The notes under the pieces: generated by a model | What the model was told of the DNA's origin: nothing | Seen by the model: only the letters and a program-made list of their open reading frames with translations | Database searches by the model: none | Shown here: piece by piece, positions 36,544-46,567 of the stretch | How the letters are laid out: each line of letters opens with the position of its first letter | Position numbering within the stretch: the stretch's first letter is position 1 | Program-made: the position numbers and the translations under genes | Source of the DNA: Lachnospiraceae bacterium | GTDB taxonomy: Bacteria; Bacillota; Clostridia; Lachnospirales; Lachnospiraceae | Direction: 5' to 3' | DNA length: 64,000 nucleotides | Assembly (NCBI GenBank): GCA_017416465.1 | Contig: JAFQCK010000159.1 | Coordinates: 1-64,000 of the forward strand

Positions 36544-38091
36544 TTAATTAGCTTCTTTTACTCTGTTATTTGCTACATCATCAAATTCTTTAAGCATTTC
36601 CTCTGATGGTGCTTTTGTTATTAAACTTACAATTACTATTAATATTAAACTAATTGCAAATCCCGGTGCAAGTGAATATAACTTTGTCACAGTTCCAATT
36701 GTGTCACCTTTTATTAAAGGTATATAATCCCAAATAATAACTGTAAGTCCACCTGAAAGCATTCCTGCAATTGCTCCCTGTAAATTAATTCTCTTCCAAT
36801 ATAAAGATAAAAGAATTACAGGACCAAATGCTGCACCCAATCCTGCCCATGCATTAGAAACTAATTTCATAATACTGCTATTAGGATTCCAAGCAATTAA
36901 AAAAGCAAGTGCTGCAACCACAATAACTGTTATACGGCTTACCAATAATACCTTTTTAGAATCTGCCTTTGGATTAACTACACCTCTGTAAATATCTTCT
37001 GAAACAGATGATGCTGTTACAAGAAGCTGTGAATCTGCAGTCGACATAATAGCCGCTAAGATACCGCAAAGGAAAAGTCCTCCAATAAAAGGAATTGCAA
37101 TATCCGAATTAAACACTTCTTTAATCATTTCAATAAATACATTTTCAGCATTTCCATCTTCAAGCATAATATCCTTTGAGAACAAATATGCTCGTCCAAC
37201 AATTCCTATAATACAAGCAAATACTAAAGAAAGTGCTACCCATACGATTGCTATAACTTTTGATTTCTTTAACTCCTTTTCACTCTTAACTGCCATAAAT
37301 CTTACAAGAATATGTGGCATACCAAAATATCCTAGTCCCCATGCAAGTCCTGAGATAATACTTACTGCACTGATATTCTCATCACCATATTTTAAAGGAT
37401 TCAAGAAATTATCAGCATTAACTCCACTATCTGCTAAAAGTCCACTTAATTCAGAAGGCTTTACAATTGCCAAAGCTACAAGTGGAACTGTTAAAAGTCC
37501 TACAAGCATTAACATTCCCTGTATAAAATCAGTTGTACATACAGCTAAGAAACCACCCATAAATGTATACACAAGTATTACAACTACACCAATTGTAAGA
37601 GCTATATTGTAATCTATACCAAATACAGAGTTAAATAATTTTCCACCTGCTGCCAATGCAGAAGCAGTATATACAAGGAAGAAAACAACTACTACCACTG
37701 ATGATATAACAAGAAGAATCTTTTTCTTATCGTAAAATCTGTTCTCAAGATATGCAGGAAATGTAAGTGCGTTATTGGCACGAATTGTATATTTTCTAAG
37801 TCTTGAAGCAACAAATACCCAGTTACATACAGTACCTATAAATAATCCTACTGCTACCCATATCTCTCCGGTGCCTACTGCATATATTGAACCCGGAAGT
37901 CCCATTAATAACCATCCACTCATATCAGAAGCCTGCGCCGACAATGCTGCAACCCAGCCTCCAATCTGTCTTCCTCCTAGGAAATAATCCTCAGAAGTTT
38001 TGTTTTTCTTCATAAATGAGGCACCAATTAAAATCATTCCAATAAGATAAACTGCGAATGCTGACAGTACCCAAATCTGATTTGAATTCAT
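36544..38091 (-). CDS. putP: Sodium/proline symporter (PutP)
   Basis: 515 residues with about 13 membrane helices of the solute:sodium symporter family. Signature parts are SEDYFLGGRQIGGWVAALSAQASDMSGWLLMGLPG (about 26-60), SGLAWGLGYFGMPHILVRFMAVKSEKELKKSK and GGLFLCGILAAIMSTADSQLLVTASSVSEDI. It imports proline with Na+. The ATG at 38091 (AAAGGATAAAAATT upstream) is used; the longer frame reaches back into hairpin copy B. Confidence 0.95.
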   Translation of the reverse strand: MNSNQIWVLSAFAVYLIGMILIGASFMKKNKTSEDYFLGGRQIGGWVAALSAQASDMSGWLLMGLPGSIYAVGTGEIWVAVGLFIGTVCNWVFVASRLRKYTIRANNALTFPAYLENRFYDKKKILLVISSVVVVVFFLVYTASALAAGGKLFNSVFGIDYNIALTIGVVVILVYTFMGGFLAVCTTDFIQGMLMLVGLLTVPLVALAIVKPSELSGLLADSGVNADNFLNPLKYGDENISAVSIISGLAWGLGYFGMPHILVRFMAVKSEKELKKSKVIAIVWVALSLVFACIIGIVGRAYLFSKDIMLEDGNAENVFIEMIKEVFNSDIAIPFIGGLFLCGILAAIMSTADSQLLVTASSVSEDIYRGVVNPKADSKKVLLVSRITVIVVAALAFLIAWNPNSSIMKLVSNAWAGLGAAFGPVILLSLYWKRINLQGAIAGMLSGGLTVIIWDYIPLIKGDTIGTVTKLYSLAPGFAISLILIVIVSLITKAPSEEMLKEFDDVANNRVKEAN

Positions 38092-38145
38092 AATTTTTAT
38101 CCTTTCTTTGTAAGCATCATAAATTATTAATAAACAGAATTTATA

Positions 38146-38272
38146 ACTCCTTGAGCTTGCTCTCACTCCGTTGTTCGTACATTTTTAAATATTAGTTCGT
38201 CTTCGACGTACAAATATTTAAAAATGTTCGCCCAAAGTCGCAATTCGCAATGCACAAGGGTTCTATAAAACT
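38146..38272. repeat. Intergenic hairpin element, copy B
   Basis: Reverse-oriented relative of copy A. On the minus strand it contains GCATTGCGAATTGCGACTTT with GGGCG, an inner stem ACATTTTTAAATATT with its complement, and then CGAACAACGGAGTGA. The outer arms (TTATAGAACCCTTG and CAAGGAGTTATAA) again pair imperfectly. Stems differ from copy A while the two blocks are conserved. The remaining bases to 38419 are AT-rich without visible features. Confidence 0.8.
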
Positions 38273-38419
38273 AGTTTTTTAATAATCTATTATTTTTTAA
38301 TAAATATATAATTAACGTAACTATGCTTATTAATTGAAGCATAAGTCACCTTAATTTCATAATGTTAATAATCTCAATGAACTATTATTAAAATAGAAAC
38401 TTTTAATTCCACATAATTA

Positions 38420-39700
38420 TTAATAAAATACGTGGTCTCCAATTATTTCTCCCTCTCTTGAACCGTCGTTCATTCTAAAGAACAGCCAGTTACCAACTAT
38501 GTTTCCTTCTTCTAATACTTCTCTTGCAGCCTTATAGCAGGTTTCGTTCGCACCTCTTGCAAGTACTATGGCAAATCTACCACTGACAGTTACAGGTGTA
38601 AACTGATATGGCTGATATATTACTTCATACAATGTATTAGGATATCTGTGACTGGCAATTCTGTTCATTACAACTGCACCTACACATAACATTCCATAAT
38701 ACGACTGGTCTCCTGCCTCACACTCAATAAGTGCGGCAAGCATATCCAAATCATCTGCCTGTGCTTCGTATGAAGGCTTTTGTGTCTGTGAAGACGTTGT
38801 TTCCTCTTCATTACCACCATGCTCGTTTCTGCTAGCTTCTTCCCTACTAGCCTGTTCCCTGCTCGCTTTTTCTCTGCTTTCTCTTTCTTTTCTCTCCGCT
38901 TCAAGAATACTCTCTTCTTCAATTCTTCTTGATTCTTCTTCTATTGCTAAAACATTTGCTTCTATTTTTTTCTCATATTCCAACGCTTTAGCTTCTGCAT
39001 CTTCTATTTGAGATGCATACATAACAATCTGCTCATTTGTAGAATTAATTTTCTCTCTTATAAGAACCTTCTGACTCTCAAGATTAGCTTTTAAGACTTC
39101 TAACTCTTGTTTTTCAGTTTCAAGTAATTCTTCTTTCTTTGTTATTTCAGCTTGAATCTGCTTATATTTTTCAAGCATATCTCTGTCATACTTAGTAAGC
39201 TCTGAAAAATACTCAATCTTATTGAGACTGTCAGCAATACTTCCACCAGAAAGAAAAACTTCTATGTAGGAATCCTCACGTAACTCATACATAAATTGTA
39301 TACGAAGTTTCATATCCTCGTATTGTTCCTGTTCTATCAAAATAGCAGACTCTAACTCTTTCTCTGTCTTTTCAATTTCGCTATTTTTATCGCTAATCTG
39401 TTTTTCCAAATCATTAATATTTTTATTTATTACAGCCAATTCTGAATTAAGACCGGATACCAGATTTTCCAAAGATACCTTTGACTCATCAAGTCCCGAA
39501 ATATCTTCCTGATAAGACGAAAGCTGTTCCTCATTCTCTTGCTTAATACTTTCCAAATCATCCATATCAGGGTCAGCCTTACTAACCATTGTATAGCATA
39601 TAACAAATCCAATAATAAGAAGCGAAAAAACAATAGTGCTAATATATTTTAATTCGCCTTTATTTTCCATTACATCAGTCGCTTTCGTATAATATTGCAT
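38420..39700 (-). CDS. Coiled-coil cell wall hydrolase (SleB/CwlJ-type Hydrolase_2)
   Basis: 426 residues. One membrane helix (about 21-39), then a long coiled coil (about 50-270) like those of PcsB/EnvC-type proteins, a Ser/Glu/Arg repeat linker (REKASREQASREEASRN), and a C-terminal Hydrolase_2 domain (LAALIECEAGDQSYYGMLCVGAVVMNRI, about 317-344, to WLFFRMNDGSREGEIIGDHVF). The domain is that of spore cortex-lytic and vegetative peptidoglycan lysins. It acts outside the membrane. Neither of the two possible starts (39700, 39670) has a strong SD. Confidence 0.9.
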   Translation of the reverse strand: MQYYTKATDVMENKGELKYISTIVFSLLIIGFVICYTMVSKADPDMDDLESIKQENEEQLSSYQEDISGLDESKVSLENLVSGLNSELAVINKNINDLEKQISDKNSEIEKTEKELESAILIEQEQYEDMKLRIQFMYELREDSYIEVFLSGGSIADSLNKIEYFSELTKYDRDMLEKYKQIQAEITKKEELLETEKQELEVLKANLESQKVLIREKINSTNEQIVMYASQIEDAEAKALEYEKKIEANVLAIEEESRRIEEESILEAERKERESREKASREQASREEASRNEHGGNEEETTSSQTQKPSYEAQADDLDMLAALIECEAGDQSYYGMLCVGAVVMNRIASHRYPNTLYEVIYQPYQFTPVTVSGRFAIVLARGANETCYKAAREVLEEGNIVGNWLFFRMNDGSREGEIIGDHVFY

Positions 39701-39837
39701 TACTTATTACCAAGTAAATTTACAGTATTCCTATTTTTTACGCTATCTTTCTTATATTAACAATTCTAAGGCAATTTTGCAAGAAAAATTAAATCAGTTT
39801 ATTGAACTGTTCTTAACAGTTCAGTTACAACATTATA

Positions 39838-39876
39838 AAACCCCTGAGAAGTTTTCTAATTAACTTCGCAAGGGTA
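39838..39876 (-). terminator. Terminator of the peptidoglycan-binding protein gene
   Basis: CCCCTGAGAAGTT (39841-39853) pairs with AACTTCGCAAGGG (39862-39874), followed by TTTTAT on the minus strand. A second small hairpin, TGAACTGTT/AACAGTTCA, lies at 39803-39823. Confidence 0.8.
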
Positions 39877-39885
39877 AAAGATTTC

Positions 39886-41136
39886 TTAATTTAATTCTGC
39901 AATCCTTGTTACTCCCACATATATCTGAGAAATTTTATACCATGTACTAAAATCAATTATCCCTGTCTGAGGTAAATCAAATATTCTCTGAAATTCAGTA
40001 ACGGCATTTTTCGTAGCCTCTCCATATATTCCATCTGCCTGTATTCTTGGAATTGATGTATACACTTCGGCAACCCTGTCTAACTCTTCCTGAATTTGTC
40101 TTACCTTATCTCCTGATGAACCTATATCAAGAGGATTCCCCGGATATGAAATCGGTACTCCCGATATCTGATTCGCACTATTGATATATATGCTGCTTCC
40201 ATAAAAACTTCTAAGAATTTCTATTGCAGATAAACCATTATCTCCAAGTTCTTTTGAACCCCATTGTGTCATCCAATTCGGACAGGTTACTCTCACACCA
40301 TCACAGTATTGTGTAAGGATAGGTTGCTTTACATTTGGTCTTGATAAAAAGTTATTAAATATTTCATCTACTATTTCTGAAATAGACTCAAAAATATTTC
40401 TATTATTAATCCATTTATGGTCATAGGCTGTAGATGAAGTAATTGTAAAGTCATAACCTTTATTTCGGTACCACTCCGTATATACTCTATTCAATGTAAA
40501 TGACATTATCGCAAGAACATTTGCTTTAATCGTCTCTCTTGGCCATGTAGGATATATTTCACTTGAAGCTACATTTTTAATATAGTCTCTATATAAAACA
40601 TAATAATCATTTACCGTAGGGTCAGACGGAACTCCATCATGAACAATCACATATTCAGGTATTACAACTCTGCTAAGTACAATCTCTCCTGATAAATCTG
40701 TTGGTTTTATTTCGTCCTCCGGAATTTTAGCCGGATATTCTCCATATAAAGTATGAGCCGGAATTACATAATCACTTCCTCGTGCATCATTTCGTTCCGG
40801 CTGCATTTTTATATTTTGTATCGATTTATTTCCTGATAAAATCTCCACTCCTGATATGTTTATTGGTCTATATCCTGCTGCCTGTATAAGCAATGAAAAT
40901 TCAGAGTATGGTTGAATTATATTGTTAGCATCCAAACTGAGTTCAATCGGCGGAGTCCTAAGCTCTATATTTTCTGTCTGTCCATCTTCATTTGTATTGA
41001 CACTCTCTATTATATCAGTCGGCTCACCTTCCGATGCAATGGAAACATTAACATTTTCAATCGGTATATTCCTATTATCTGTTACATTTACCTGCAAATA
41101 TCCTCTGTCAATCATTTCATTTTGTATTATTCGCAT
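39886..41136 (-). CDS. Peptidoglycan-binding protein with SpoIID-like central domain
   Basis: 416 residues without a signal peptide. The N-terminus (about 12-115) has carboxypeptidase-regulatory-like beta repeats (YLQVNVTDNRNIPIENVNVSI). The centre (about 190-320) has WPRETIKANVLAIMSFTLNRVYTEWYRNKGYDFTITSSTAYDH and CDGVRVTCPNWMTQWGSKELGDNG, a SpoIID/amidase-like arrangement common in Clostridia. A C-terminal PG_binding_1 domain (GSSGDKVRQIQEELDRVAE to GIYGEATKNAVTEFQRIFDL) binds glycan. Probably spore- or cell-wall-related. SD AGGATTGATAA. Confidence 0.85.
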   Translation of the reverse strand: MRIIQNEMIDRGYLQVNVTDNRNIPIENVNVSIASEGEPTDIIESVNTNEDGQTENIELRTPPIELSLDANNIIQPYSEFSLLIQAAGYRPINISGVEILSGNKSIQNIKMQPERNDARGSDYVIPAHTLYGEYPAKIPEDEIKPTDLSGEIVLSRVVIPEYVIVHDGVPSDPTVNDYYVLYRDYIKNVASSEIYPTWPRETIKANVLAIMSFTLNRVYTEWYRNKGYDFTITSSTAYDHKWINNRNIFESISEIVDEIFNNFLSRPNVKQPILTQYCDGVRVTCPNWMTQWGSKELGDNGLSAIEILRSFYGSSIYINSANQISGVPISYPGNPLDIGSSGDKVRQIQEELDRVAEVYTSIPRIQADGIYGEATKNAVTEFQRIFDLPQTGIIDFSTWYKISQIYVGVTRIAELN

Positions 41137-41205
41137 TTATTTATCAATCCTAATTTTTGACTTTATGACATTATATGCATGAATGATTGTTTTCAGAATA
41201 TATTT

Positions 41206-41694
41206 CTAACACCTTTCATACTTTCTAAAATAATACTCTACATCAAAGTAAGTCTTCTCTTCACTTTCCTCAGTAAGCTTCCATTCAGGATTCTTATCAA
41301 GATTAGGAAAATGTCTGTCCGCTTCGTATGAATAATCAATATATGTTACATAAGCAGTATCACAATACTCTAACATCTGCTCATATACACTTGAGCCACC
41401 AATAACATAAACATTCTCTGTATTATATTTCTTAAGCTCCAAAAGTGCTTCTTCCATATCATGAACTATTATTGCATCCTTAGCTGTAAAATTCTTATCA
41501 GATGTAAGCACAATATTTACTCTGTTTTTAAGTGGCAGACCATTAGGAAAACTAAGAAGTGTGTTCTTCCCCATAATTACAACATTATTTGTTGTTGTTT
41601 CTCTAAAAAACTTCATATCTTCGGGAATACTTACCAAAAGCTTACCTTTGTTACCAATTGCCCAATTTTTATCTACTGCTACTATTAAATTCAT
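41206..41694 (-). CDS. folA: Dihydrofolate reductase
   Basis: 162 residues, normal length. MNLIVAVDKNWAIGNKGKLLVSIPEDMKFFRETT, VIMGKNTLLSFPNGLPLKNRVNIVLT and VYVIGGSSVYEQML mark the NADPH and folate sites. It reduces dihydrofolate made by ThyA. It lies 18 bp after thyA in a thyA-folA operon. Confidence 0.97.
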   Translation of the reverse strand: MNLIVAVDKNWAIGNKGKLLVSIPEDMKFFRETTTNNVVIMGKNTLLSFPNGLPLKNRVNIVLTSDKNFTAKDAIIVHDMEEALLELKKYNTENVYVIGGSSVYEQMLEYCDTAYVTYIDYSYEADRHFPNLDKNPEWKLTEESEEKTYFDVEYYFRKYERC

Positions 41695-41712
41695 AACTTT
41701 ATCCTTTCTATT

Positions 41713-42543
41713 CTAAACTGCTACAGGAATATTTTTTATCTGTGGTCCTGTTACATAATTCTCAAGCCACACATCATCTACCGTAAAATCATAAAAATTC
41801 TTTATATCCTTATTTATGTGGAAAATTGGTGCCTCATAAGTTTCTCTTGTTATAAGTTCTTTAACAAGTGGAATATGTTTATCATAAATATGTGCATCTG
41901 CAATAACATGAACCAACTCTCCTGCTTCCAAACCACTAACCTGTGCAATCATATGAACCAAAACCGCATACTGCACTACATTCCAGTTATTTGCAGTAAG
42001 AATATCCTGTGAACGCTGATTTAAAATAGCATTAAGCTTATTATCAGTTACGTTAAATGTCATACTGTAGGCACAAGGATAAAGATTCATCTCATGTAAA
42101 TCCTGATGAACATAAAGATTAGTCATAATTCTTCTGCTATATGGATTATTTTTCAAATCAAATAAAACTCTGTCTACCTGGTCCATTTCACCTTCTTTAT
42201 ACTTGTGTTTTACACCAAGCTGGTATCCATAAGCCTTTCCGATTGATCCTTCTTCATCAGCCCAACTGTCCCAGATATGACTTTTCAACTCATTAACATT
42301 ATTAGACTTCTTCTGCCAAATCCATAAAATCTCATCCACTGCACTCTTAAATGCTGTTTTTCTAAGTGTAAGTGCCGGAAATTCCTTTGACAAATCATAT
42401 CTGTTTACTACACCGAACTTCTTAATTGTATAAGCAAAAGAACCATCATCCCACTTTGGTCTTACCTTTTCTCCTTCTGTACTATATCCGTTTTCAATAA
42501 TATCTTTACACATATCTATAAATAATTTATCCGCGTAACTCAT
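41713..42543 (-). CDS. thyA: Thymidylate synthase
   Basis: 276 residues. The catalytic Cys is in NLYPCAYSMTF (the variant sequence around the Cys seen in clostridial enzymes, instead of PPCH). QRSQDILTANNWNVVQYAVLVHMIAQ, ADAHIYDKHIPLVKELI and the N-terminal RTGVRT-like KVRPKWDDGSFAYTIKKFGVVNRYDLS fit ThyA. It makes dTMP and dihydrofolate, which FolA recycles. Confidence 0.95.
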   Translation of the reverse strand: MSYADKLFIDMCKDIIENGYSTEGEKVRPKWDDGSFAYTIKKFGVVNRYDLSKEFPALTLRKTAFKSAVDEILWIWQKKSNNVNELKSHIWDSWADEEGSIGKAYGYQLGVKHKYKEGEMDQVDRVLFDLKNNPYSRRIMTNLYVHQDLHEMNLYPCAYSMTFNVTDNKLNAILNQRSQDILTANNWNVVQYAVLVHMIAQVSGLEAGELVHVIADAHIYDKHIPLVKELITRETYEAPIFHINKDIKNFYDFTVDDVWLENYVTGPQIKNIPVAV

Positions 42544-42633
42544 CTTTCCACTTGTACATTTTTTATTCTAAAATGTACTTTATCCTTTCTAAAAAATTTA
42601 TATATTTACAAAACTTATTAAATTCATCTCATA

Positions 42634-43626
42634 TTAACATCTTATATATCGTTGATTTTTACTATTAGGCTTATCAGGTATCGTCATTCTTACAAGATTA
42701 AGTTCTAATGCCGGATTCATATAATTTTTCCGAAATGTTTCCTTTGACCTTAATCCTAACATTCCCATAATAGTGGTTGCTGTATATGGCACATCGTATT
42801 CCATAACATCTAACATTCTTTTTAAATATTCTGTCATTTGTTCGCCAATTTCTGATATTTGTACCGATACTTCATCTAAGATTTTATCTATCTGCATAAG
42901 CATAAACTCTATAAACGTTGTCGACTCTCCCTCTACATGACATCTCGCAATCGCTTCATAATAGTCATCTTGAAACTTTTCAATCTGACTTTCTATTGGA
43001 ATAAATTCAAAGATTGGTTTCCAACACGATAAAATTGCTGTATGCCATAATCTTGCCATTCTTCCATTCCCATCCGAGAAAGGATGAATAAACACAAATT
43101 CATAATGAAAAACACTAGCTAATATGAGAGGATGTATACTATTTTTTTCCTTTTTCATCCAAGAAAAAAGTTCCTCCATTCGGCTCGGAACAAATCTTGC
43201 AGGAGGACACATAAAAATACATACATCTCCGTTAAAAACACCTTCCTCCCCTTTTCTAAAATCCCCGGATTCCTCGACAATATACTTCGTCATAATACCG
43301 TGAAATTCTTTAAGTTTTTTTATGCTATATGGATTAATATCTTTAAGTTTTTCATAAGCAGCATAGGCATTTTTTACTTCTTGTATTTCCTTTTGTTCTC
43401 CAAGTACCAACTTTCCATTTATGACATCTCTCACTTGACTAAGAGACAACGAATTTGCTTCAATTTTTAATGATGAATGTATAGATTTAATTCTATTATT
43501 TCTTCTAAGATGAGGTTTTGTCTCAAGATTGTTTGACACAGATATCTTACCTATCTTTTCAGAAATAGAAGAGACATATGCTAATATCTCATTCGTTATA
43601 TTAAATGGTGGTTTATATCCGCTCAT
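42634..43626 (-). CDS. Fic domain protein with C-terminal winged helix
   Basis: 330 residues. The Fic core is HPFSDGNGRMARLWHT (about 182-197), the AMP-transfer motif with all key residues. The N-terminal SSLKIEANSLS (about 51-61) matches the auto-inhibitory helix of class II Fic proteins, with Ala in place of the usual Gly (IEGN). The C-terminus has an HTH-like segment (TTIMGMLGLRSKETFRKNYMNPALE) typical of this Fic subgroup. It AMPylates an unknown target. No antitoxin gene is adjacent. Confidence 0.93.
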   Translation of the reverse strand: MSGYKPPFNITNEILAYVSSISEKIGKISVSNNLETKPHLRRNNRIKSIHSSLKIEANSLSLSQVRDVINGKLVLGEQKEIQEVKNAYAAYEKLKDINPYSIKKLKEFHGIMTKYIVEESGDFRKGEEGVFNGDVCIFMCPPARFVPSRMEELFSWMKKEKNSIHPLILASVFHYEFVFIHPFSDGNGRMARLWHTAILSCWKPIFEFIPIESQIEKFQDDYYEAIARCHVEGESTTFIEFMLMQIDKILDEVSVQISEIGEQMTEYLKRMLDVMEYDVPYTATTIMGMLGLRSKETFRKNYMNPALELNLVRMTIPDKPNSKNQRYIRC

Positions 43627-43700
43627 TCCCTGCCTCCAACTTACTTATTATCTTGCTTATTATCTTACTTTATTATATAAGTTATATACGTAAAAAGCAA

Positions 43701-44966
43701 TCAATTAATAATTTCTATCGGCACAAATGCTTCAACATATATACCATCCTCACGATATTCTTCTTTAATAAGTTCACCATATTTTCTTATTCTTTGAATT
43801 TCACCTGCACGACTATATTCAAATACTCTTGAAATAAATATTCTTTGATTTCTGATAATCTCTTCAATATATGAAAGTAATGTATCAAATCCTTCGTGCT
43901 TCTTTATTGTTGCATTCATAGTATAATCTGCTTTAAAATCCCTGAATACCGGTAACTCAGTGCCACCATTTGCTTTTACATTTTCTAACACCTTGTCCTG
44001 TTTATTAAATACTGTAATAATTGTCTTATCAGTTACCCCCAAATCTTCAAGTGTTTTATAAACTGTATGCATCTGCTTATCCATCTGTGGATTGGATGCA
44101 TCAACAACGTGAATTAAAATATCCGCATATTTTGCTTCTTCGAGTGTACTTCTAAAAGCATCTATCAAGTGATGTGGAAGTTTTCTGATAAATCCAACCG
44201 TATCAGTAAGCATTATCTCCTGACCGCTTTCTAATTTATAACTTCTCGTAGTTGGGTCAAGAGTCGCAAACAGCTTATCTTCTTCTATAACTGATGCGCC
44301 TGTAAGCTCATTTAATAGAGTGGATTTACCTGCATTCGTATATCCGACAATAGAAATAACCATTCCGGGTGCAGAACTTCTCTTTCTTCTTGAAAGCTCT
44401 CTATGTGTCTTCATATCCTCTATCTCTTTTTTGAGAACTGCAATTCTATCTTTGATAAGACGTCTGTCCATCTCAAGCTTCTTTTCACCCGGACCTCTTG
44501 TTCCTATACCACCACCAAGTCTTGAAAGCGACTTTCCAAGACCTGTAAGTCTCGACTGTCTGTATTTAAGCTGTGCAAGCTCAACCTGAATCTTTCCTTC
44601 ACCTGTCGTAGCTCTTTTTGCAAATATATCTAAGATAACCAAAGTTCTGTCCATAACTTTTATATCCAACATATCTCTTAAATTTCTAAGCTGTGCAGGA
44701 CTTAACTCATCATCACACACAATACCTGTTGCTCCAAGCTCATCAATAAGCACCTTAATCTCTTCAATCTTACCTTTTCCGATATAAGTACCCGAATGAA
44801 CAGCTTCTCTATTCTGTATCACAGTTGCTAAAACCTCTGCACCTGCTGTTTTTACTAAATCTTTTAATTCTTCTAAAGATTCTTCTGTATCATCATTGAC
44901 ATAAGTAGATACACCAACTAAAATTACACGTTCTATTTCGTCTGCAATTTCATACGTTTTTTCCAT
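43701..44966 (-). CDS. hflX: GTPase HflX
   Basis: 421 residues. The glycine-rich HflX linker (GLGGGIGTRGPGEKKLEMDRRLI type, here SRLGGGIGTRGPGEKKLE) precedes the G domain: G1 GYTNAGKSTL, G3 DTVGF and G4 FNKQDK. A ribosome-associated GTPase. The ATG with GGAGGATATT is used; the longer frame runs into upstream hairpins. Confidence 0.96.
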   Translation of the reverse strand: MEKTYEIADEIERVILVGVSTYVNDDTEESLEELKDLVKTAGAEVLATVIQNREAVHSGTYIGKGKIEEIKVLIDELGATGIVCDDELSPAQLRNLRDMLDIKVMDRTLVILDIFAKRATTGEGKIQVELAQLKYRQSRLTGLGKSLSRLGGGIGTRGPGEKKLEMDRRLIKDRIAVLKKEIEDMKTHRELSRRKRSSAPGMVISIVGYTNAGKSTLLNELTGASVIEEDKLFATLDPTTRSYKLESGQEIMLTDTVGFIRKLPHHLIDAFRSTLEEAKYADILIHVVDASNPQMDKQMHTVYKTLEDLGVTDKTIITVFNKQDKVLENVKANGGTELPVFRDFKADYTMNATIKKHEGFDTLLSYIEEIIRNQRIFISRVFEYSRAGEIQRIRKYGELIKEEYREDGIYVEAFVPIEIIN

Positions 44967-44996
44967 AATATCCTCCATATTGGATCTTTTTGTAAT

Positions 44997-45044
44997 AGAA
45001 TTTGTGCTCCAACACAAATTCTGACAAACTTTAGTTCGTTTGTC
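44997..45044 (-). other. Two hairpins in the hflX leader
   Basis: AGAATTTGTG (44997-45006) pairs with CACAAATTCT (45013-45022), and GACAAAC (45023-45029) with GTTTGTC (45038-45044). They directly adjoin each other about 30 bp before the hflX SD. The first stem resembles one of the stems upstream of the reverse transcriptase. Confidence 0.6.
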
Positions 45045-45240
45045 TCATCTTTTCATATAAATTTACTGAAATTATAACTGAATAATATATTTTTTTCAAA
45101 CACTATATTATTATTCGTTTTCCATTCACAATATATTAATCTTTTTTTAGAATTATGTTTGCATAGATATTTCCCAAAAATGAAATTTCGTTGTTTTTGG
45201 GAAGTGAATGTAATATAATAATATTGCGAGGTGATTTTCC

Positions 45241-45656
45241 ATGAAACTGATTGAAAGAAAACAATACTTAGACAAAATGATAAACGTTATCGGAACTCCT
45301 GACATTAAAGTTCTGACGGGTGTGCGTCGTTCCGGCAAATCAAAGTTGTTGGAGGCTTTCAAAGCCTATGTACAAAAAAATATTACTAACGCTAATATTA
45401 TCCATATCAACTTCAATCTTTCTAAGTATGATAACCTTAAAGAATACAAATTGTTGCTTTGAAAAGAAACGAGAAAATTTATATTCAAGTTTCGGACAAT
45501 ATAACTCACCCCGACACCTTTAAGCGAGAAGTAGAGCCTCTACTTAAAATTAAAGATGCATATCCTAAAATGATAATTGCACGTACACGAAATCCCGAAT
45601 ATCAATATGAAGGTGTTATAGTTGTTGATGTGGCGGATTGGTTATTGAACAAATAG
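45241..45656 (+). pseudogene. Internally deleted AAA ATPase gene
   Basis: The first 73 codons (MKLIERKQYLDKMINVIGT, Walker A GVRRSGKSKLL) have a good start with GCGAGGTGATTTTCC. They end at a TGA where a second frame continues into the C-terminal end of the same family ([63 protein letters not shown]). About 280 internal residues, including Walker B and the DUF4143 core, are gone. It is a clear deletion pseudogene, distinct from the intact ATPase at 3172-4491. Confidence 0.88.
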
Positions 45657-45717
45657 TCTCTTCCACATAATTAGTCACAGCCTCATTTGTTATGAACTAT
45701 TTTATTTTCCAACAACA

Positions 45718-45770
45718 ATCCCCTTAAGTAGATTTTGGTTCTTTACCTCGTCTACTTAAGGGGTTTTATG
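45718..45770. terminator. Bidirectional terminator
   Basis: CCCCTTAAGTAGA (45720-45732) pairs with TCTACTTAAGGGG (45751-45763), followed by TTTT on the plus strand. It lies between the ATPase pseudogene and the lipoprotein gene on the opposite strand. Confidence 0.85.
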
Positions 45771-45813
45771 TCACAACATTCCTAAAGAGTTTATAATAAC
45801 AAAATTATCAAAT

Positions 45814-46470
45814 TTATCCCTTCACACTATTTTCCAATTCTTCCAATGTCTTGGTATGTCTATCCCCTTCATCAATCCCGAATCTTTCATATTCCCCATT
45901 ATCATTCTTTTTATAAGTTCCATAAATTGTATACATCGGGTGATAACTATCGTTATAATAATATGCATATACAAAATACTCACTGTTCAAATCCAACGGT
46001 TCCATTCCCATTAATCCATGCACAACATACATATCATCACCAGGTACCCATTTTTCATCATCAATCTCCCATACCTTTGAAATCAATTCTTTATACTCTT
46101 TTTCTTTCATTATTCCTCCAAGTGTATTAATAGTAAATGTCGATTCTTCTACATCTCCCTTATAATATTCATCTACTTCAAAGGTATAATTTGATTTCAT
46201 CTCCCAATCATCCAAATACGAATCAATCCCTACAAGCTTTCCTCTAAAAATTACATCTGCTTCTTCACTTAATTCTTCAATTGACGGATTATACACATTC
46301 ATATCAAGATTTCCTGAACTAAATTGAATCTTATCTTCATCAATTTCAGAAATATCAATACTTGTATTAATCTTTTCCTCCTTCACTTCTTTTTCTTTAA
46401 CTTCCTTGTTGCATGAAACAAGCCCCACTACACCTAACATTAAAACCGCTAACATTAACTTTCTTCTCAT
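45814..46470 (-). CDS. Lipoprotein, paralogue of 53659-54330
   Basis: 218 residues with a signal peptide and lipobox LVSC (Cys about 20). The mature part is acidic (SIDISEIDEDKIQFSSGNLDMNVYNPSIEELSEEADVIFRGKLVGIDSYLDDWEMKSNYTFEVDEYYKGDV). DVIFRGK...YTFEVDEYYKGD resembles a small OB/beta-barrel domain of secreted lipoproteins of unknown role. It is very similar along its length to the protein at 53659-54330, so recently duplicated. The ATG at 46470 follows AAAGGACGTGG. Confidence 0.88.
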   Translation of the reverse strand: MRRKLMLAVLMLGVVGLVSCNKEVKEKEVKEEKINTSIDISEIDEDKIQFSSGNLDMNVYNPSIEELSEEADVIFRGKLVGIDSYLDDWEMKSNYTFEVDEYYKGDVEESTFTINTLGGIMKEKEYKELISKVWEIDDEKWVPGDDMYVVHGLMGMEPLDLNSEYFVYAYYYNDSYHPMYTIYGTYKKNDNGEYERFGIDEGDRHTKTLEELENSVKG

Positions 46471-46567
46471 AAAAACCACGTCCTTTCTTATTTATACAAT
46501 AAGTTTAACATATGGTTCTTATAATTAGAATAAAATGGACTTACTTCTTACAAAAACTTTACAAAAA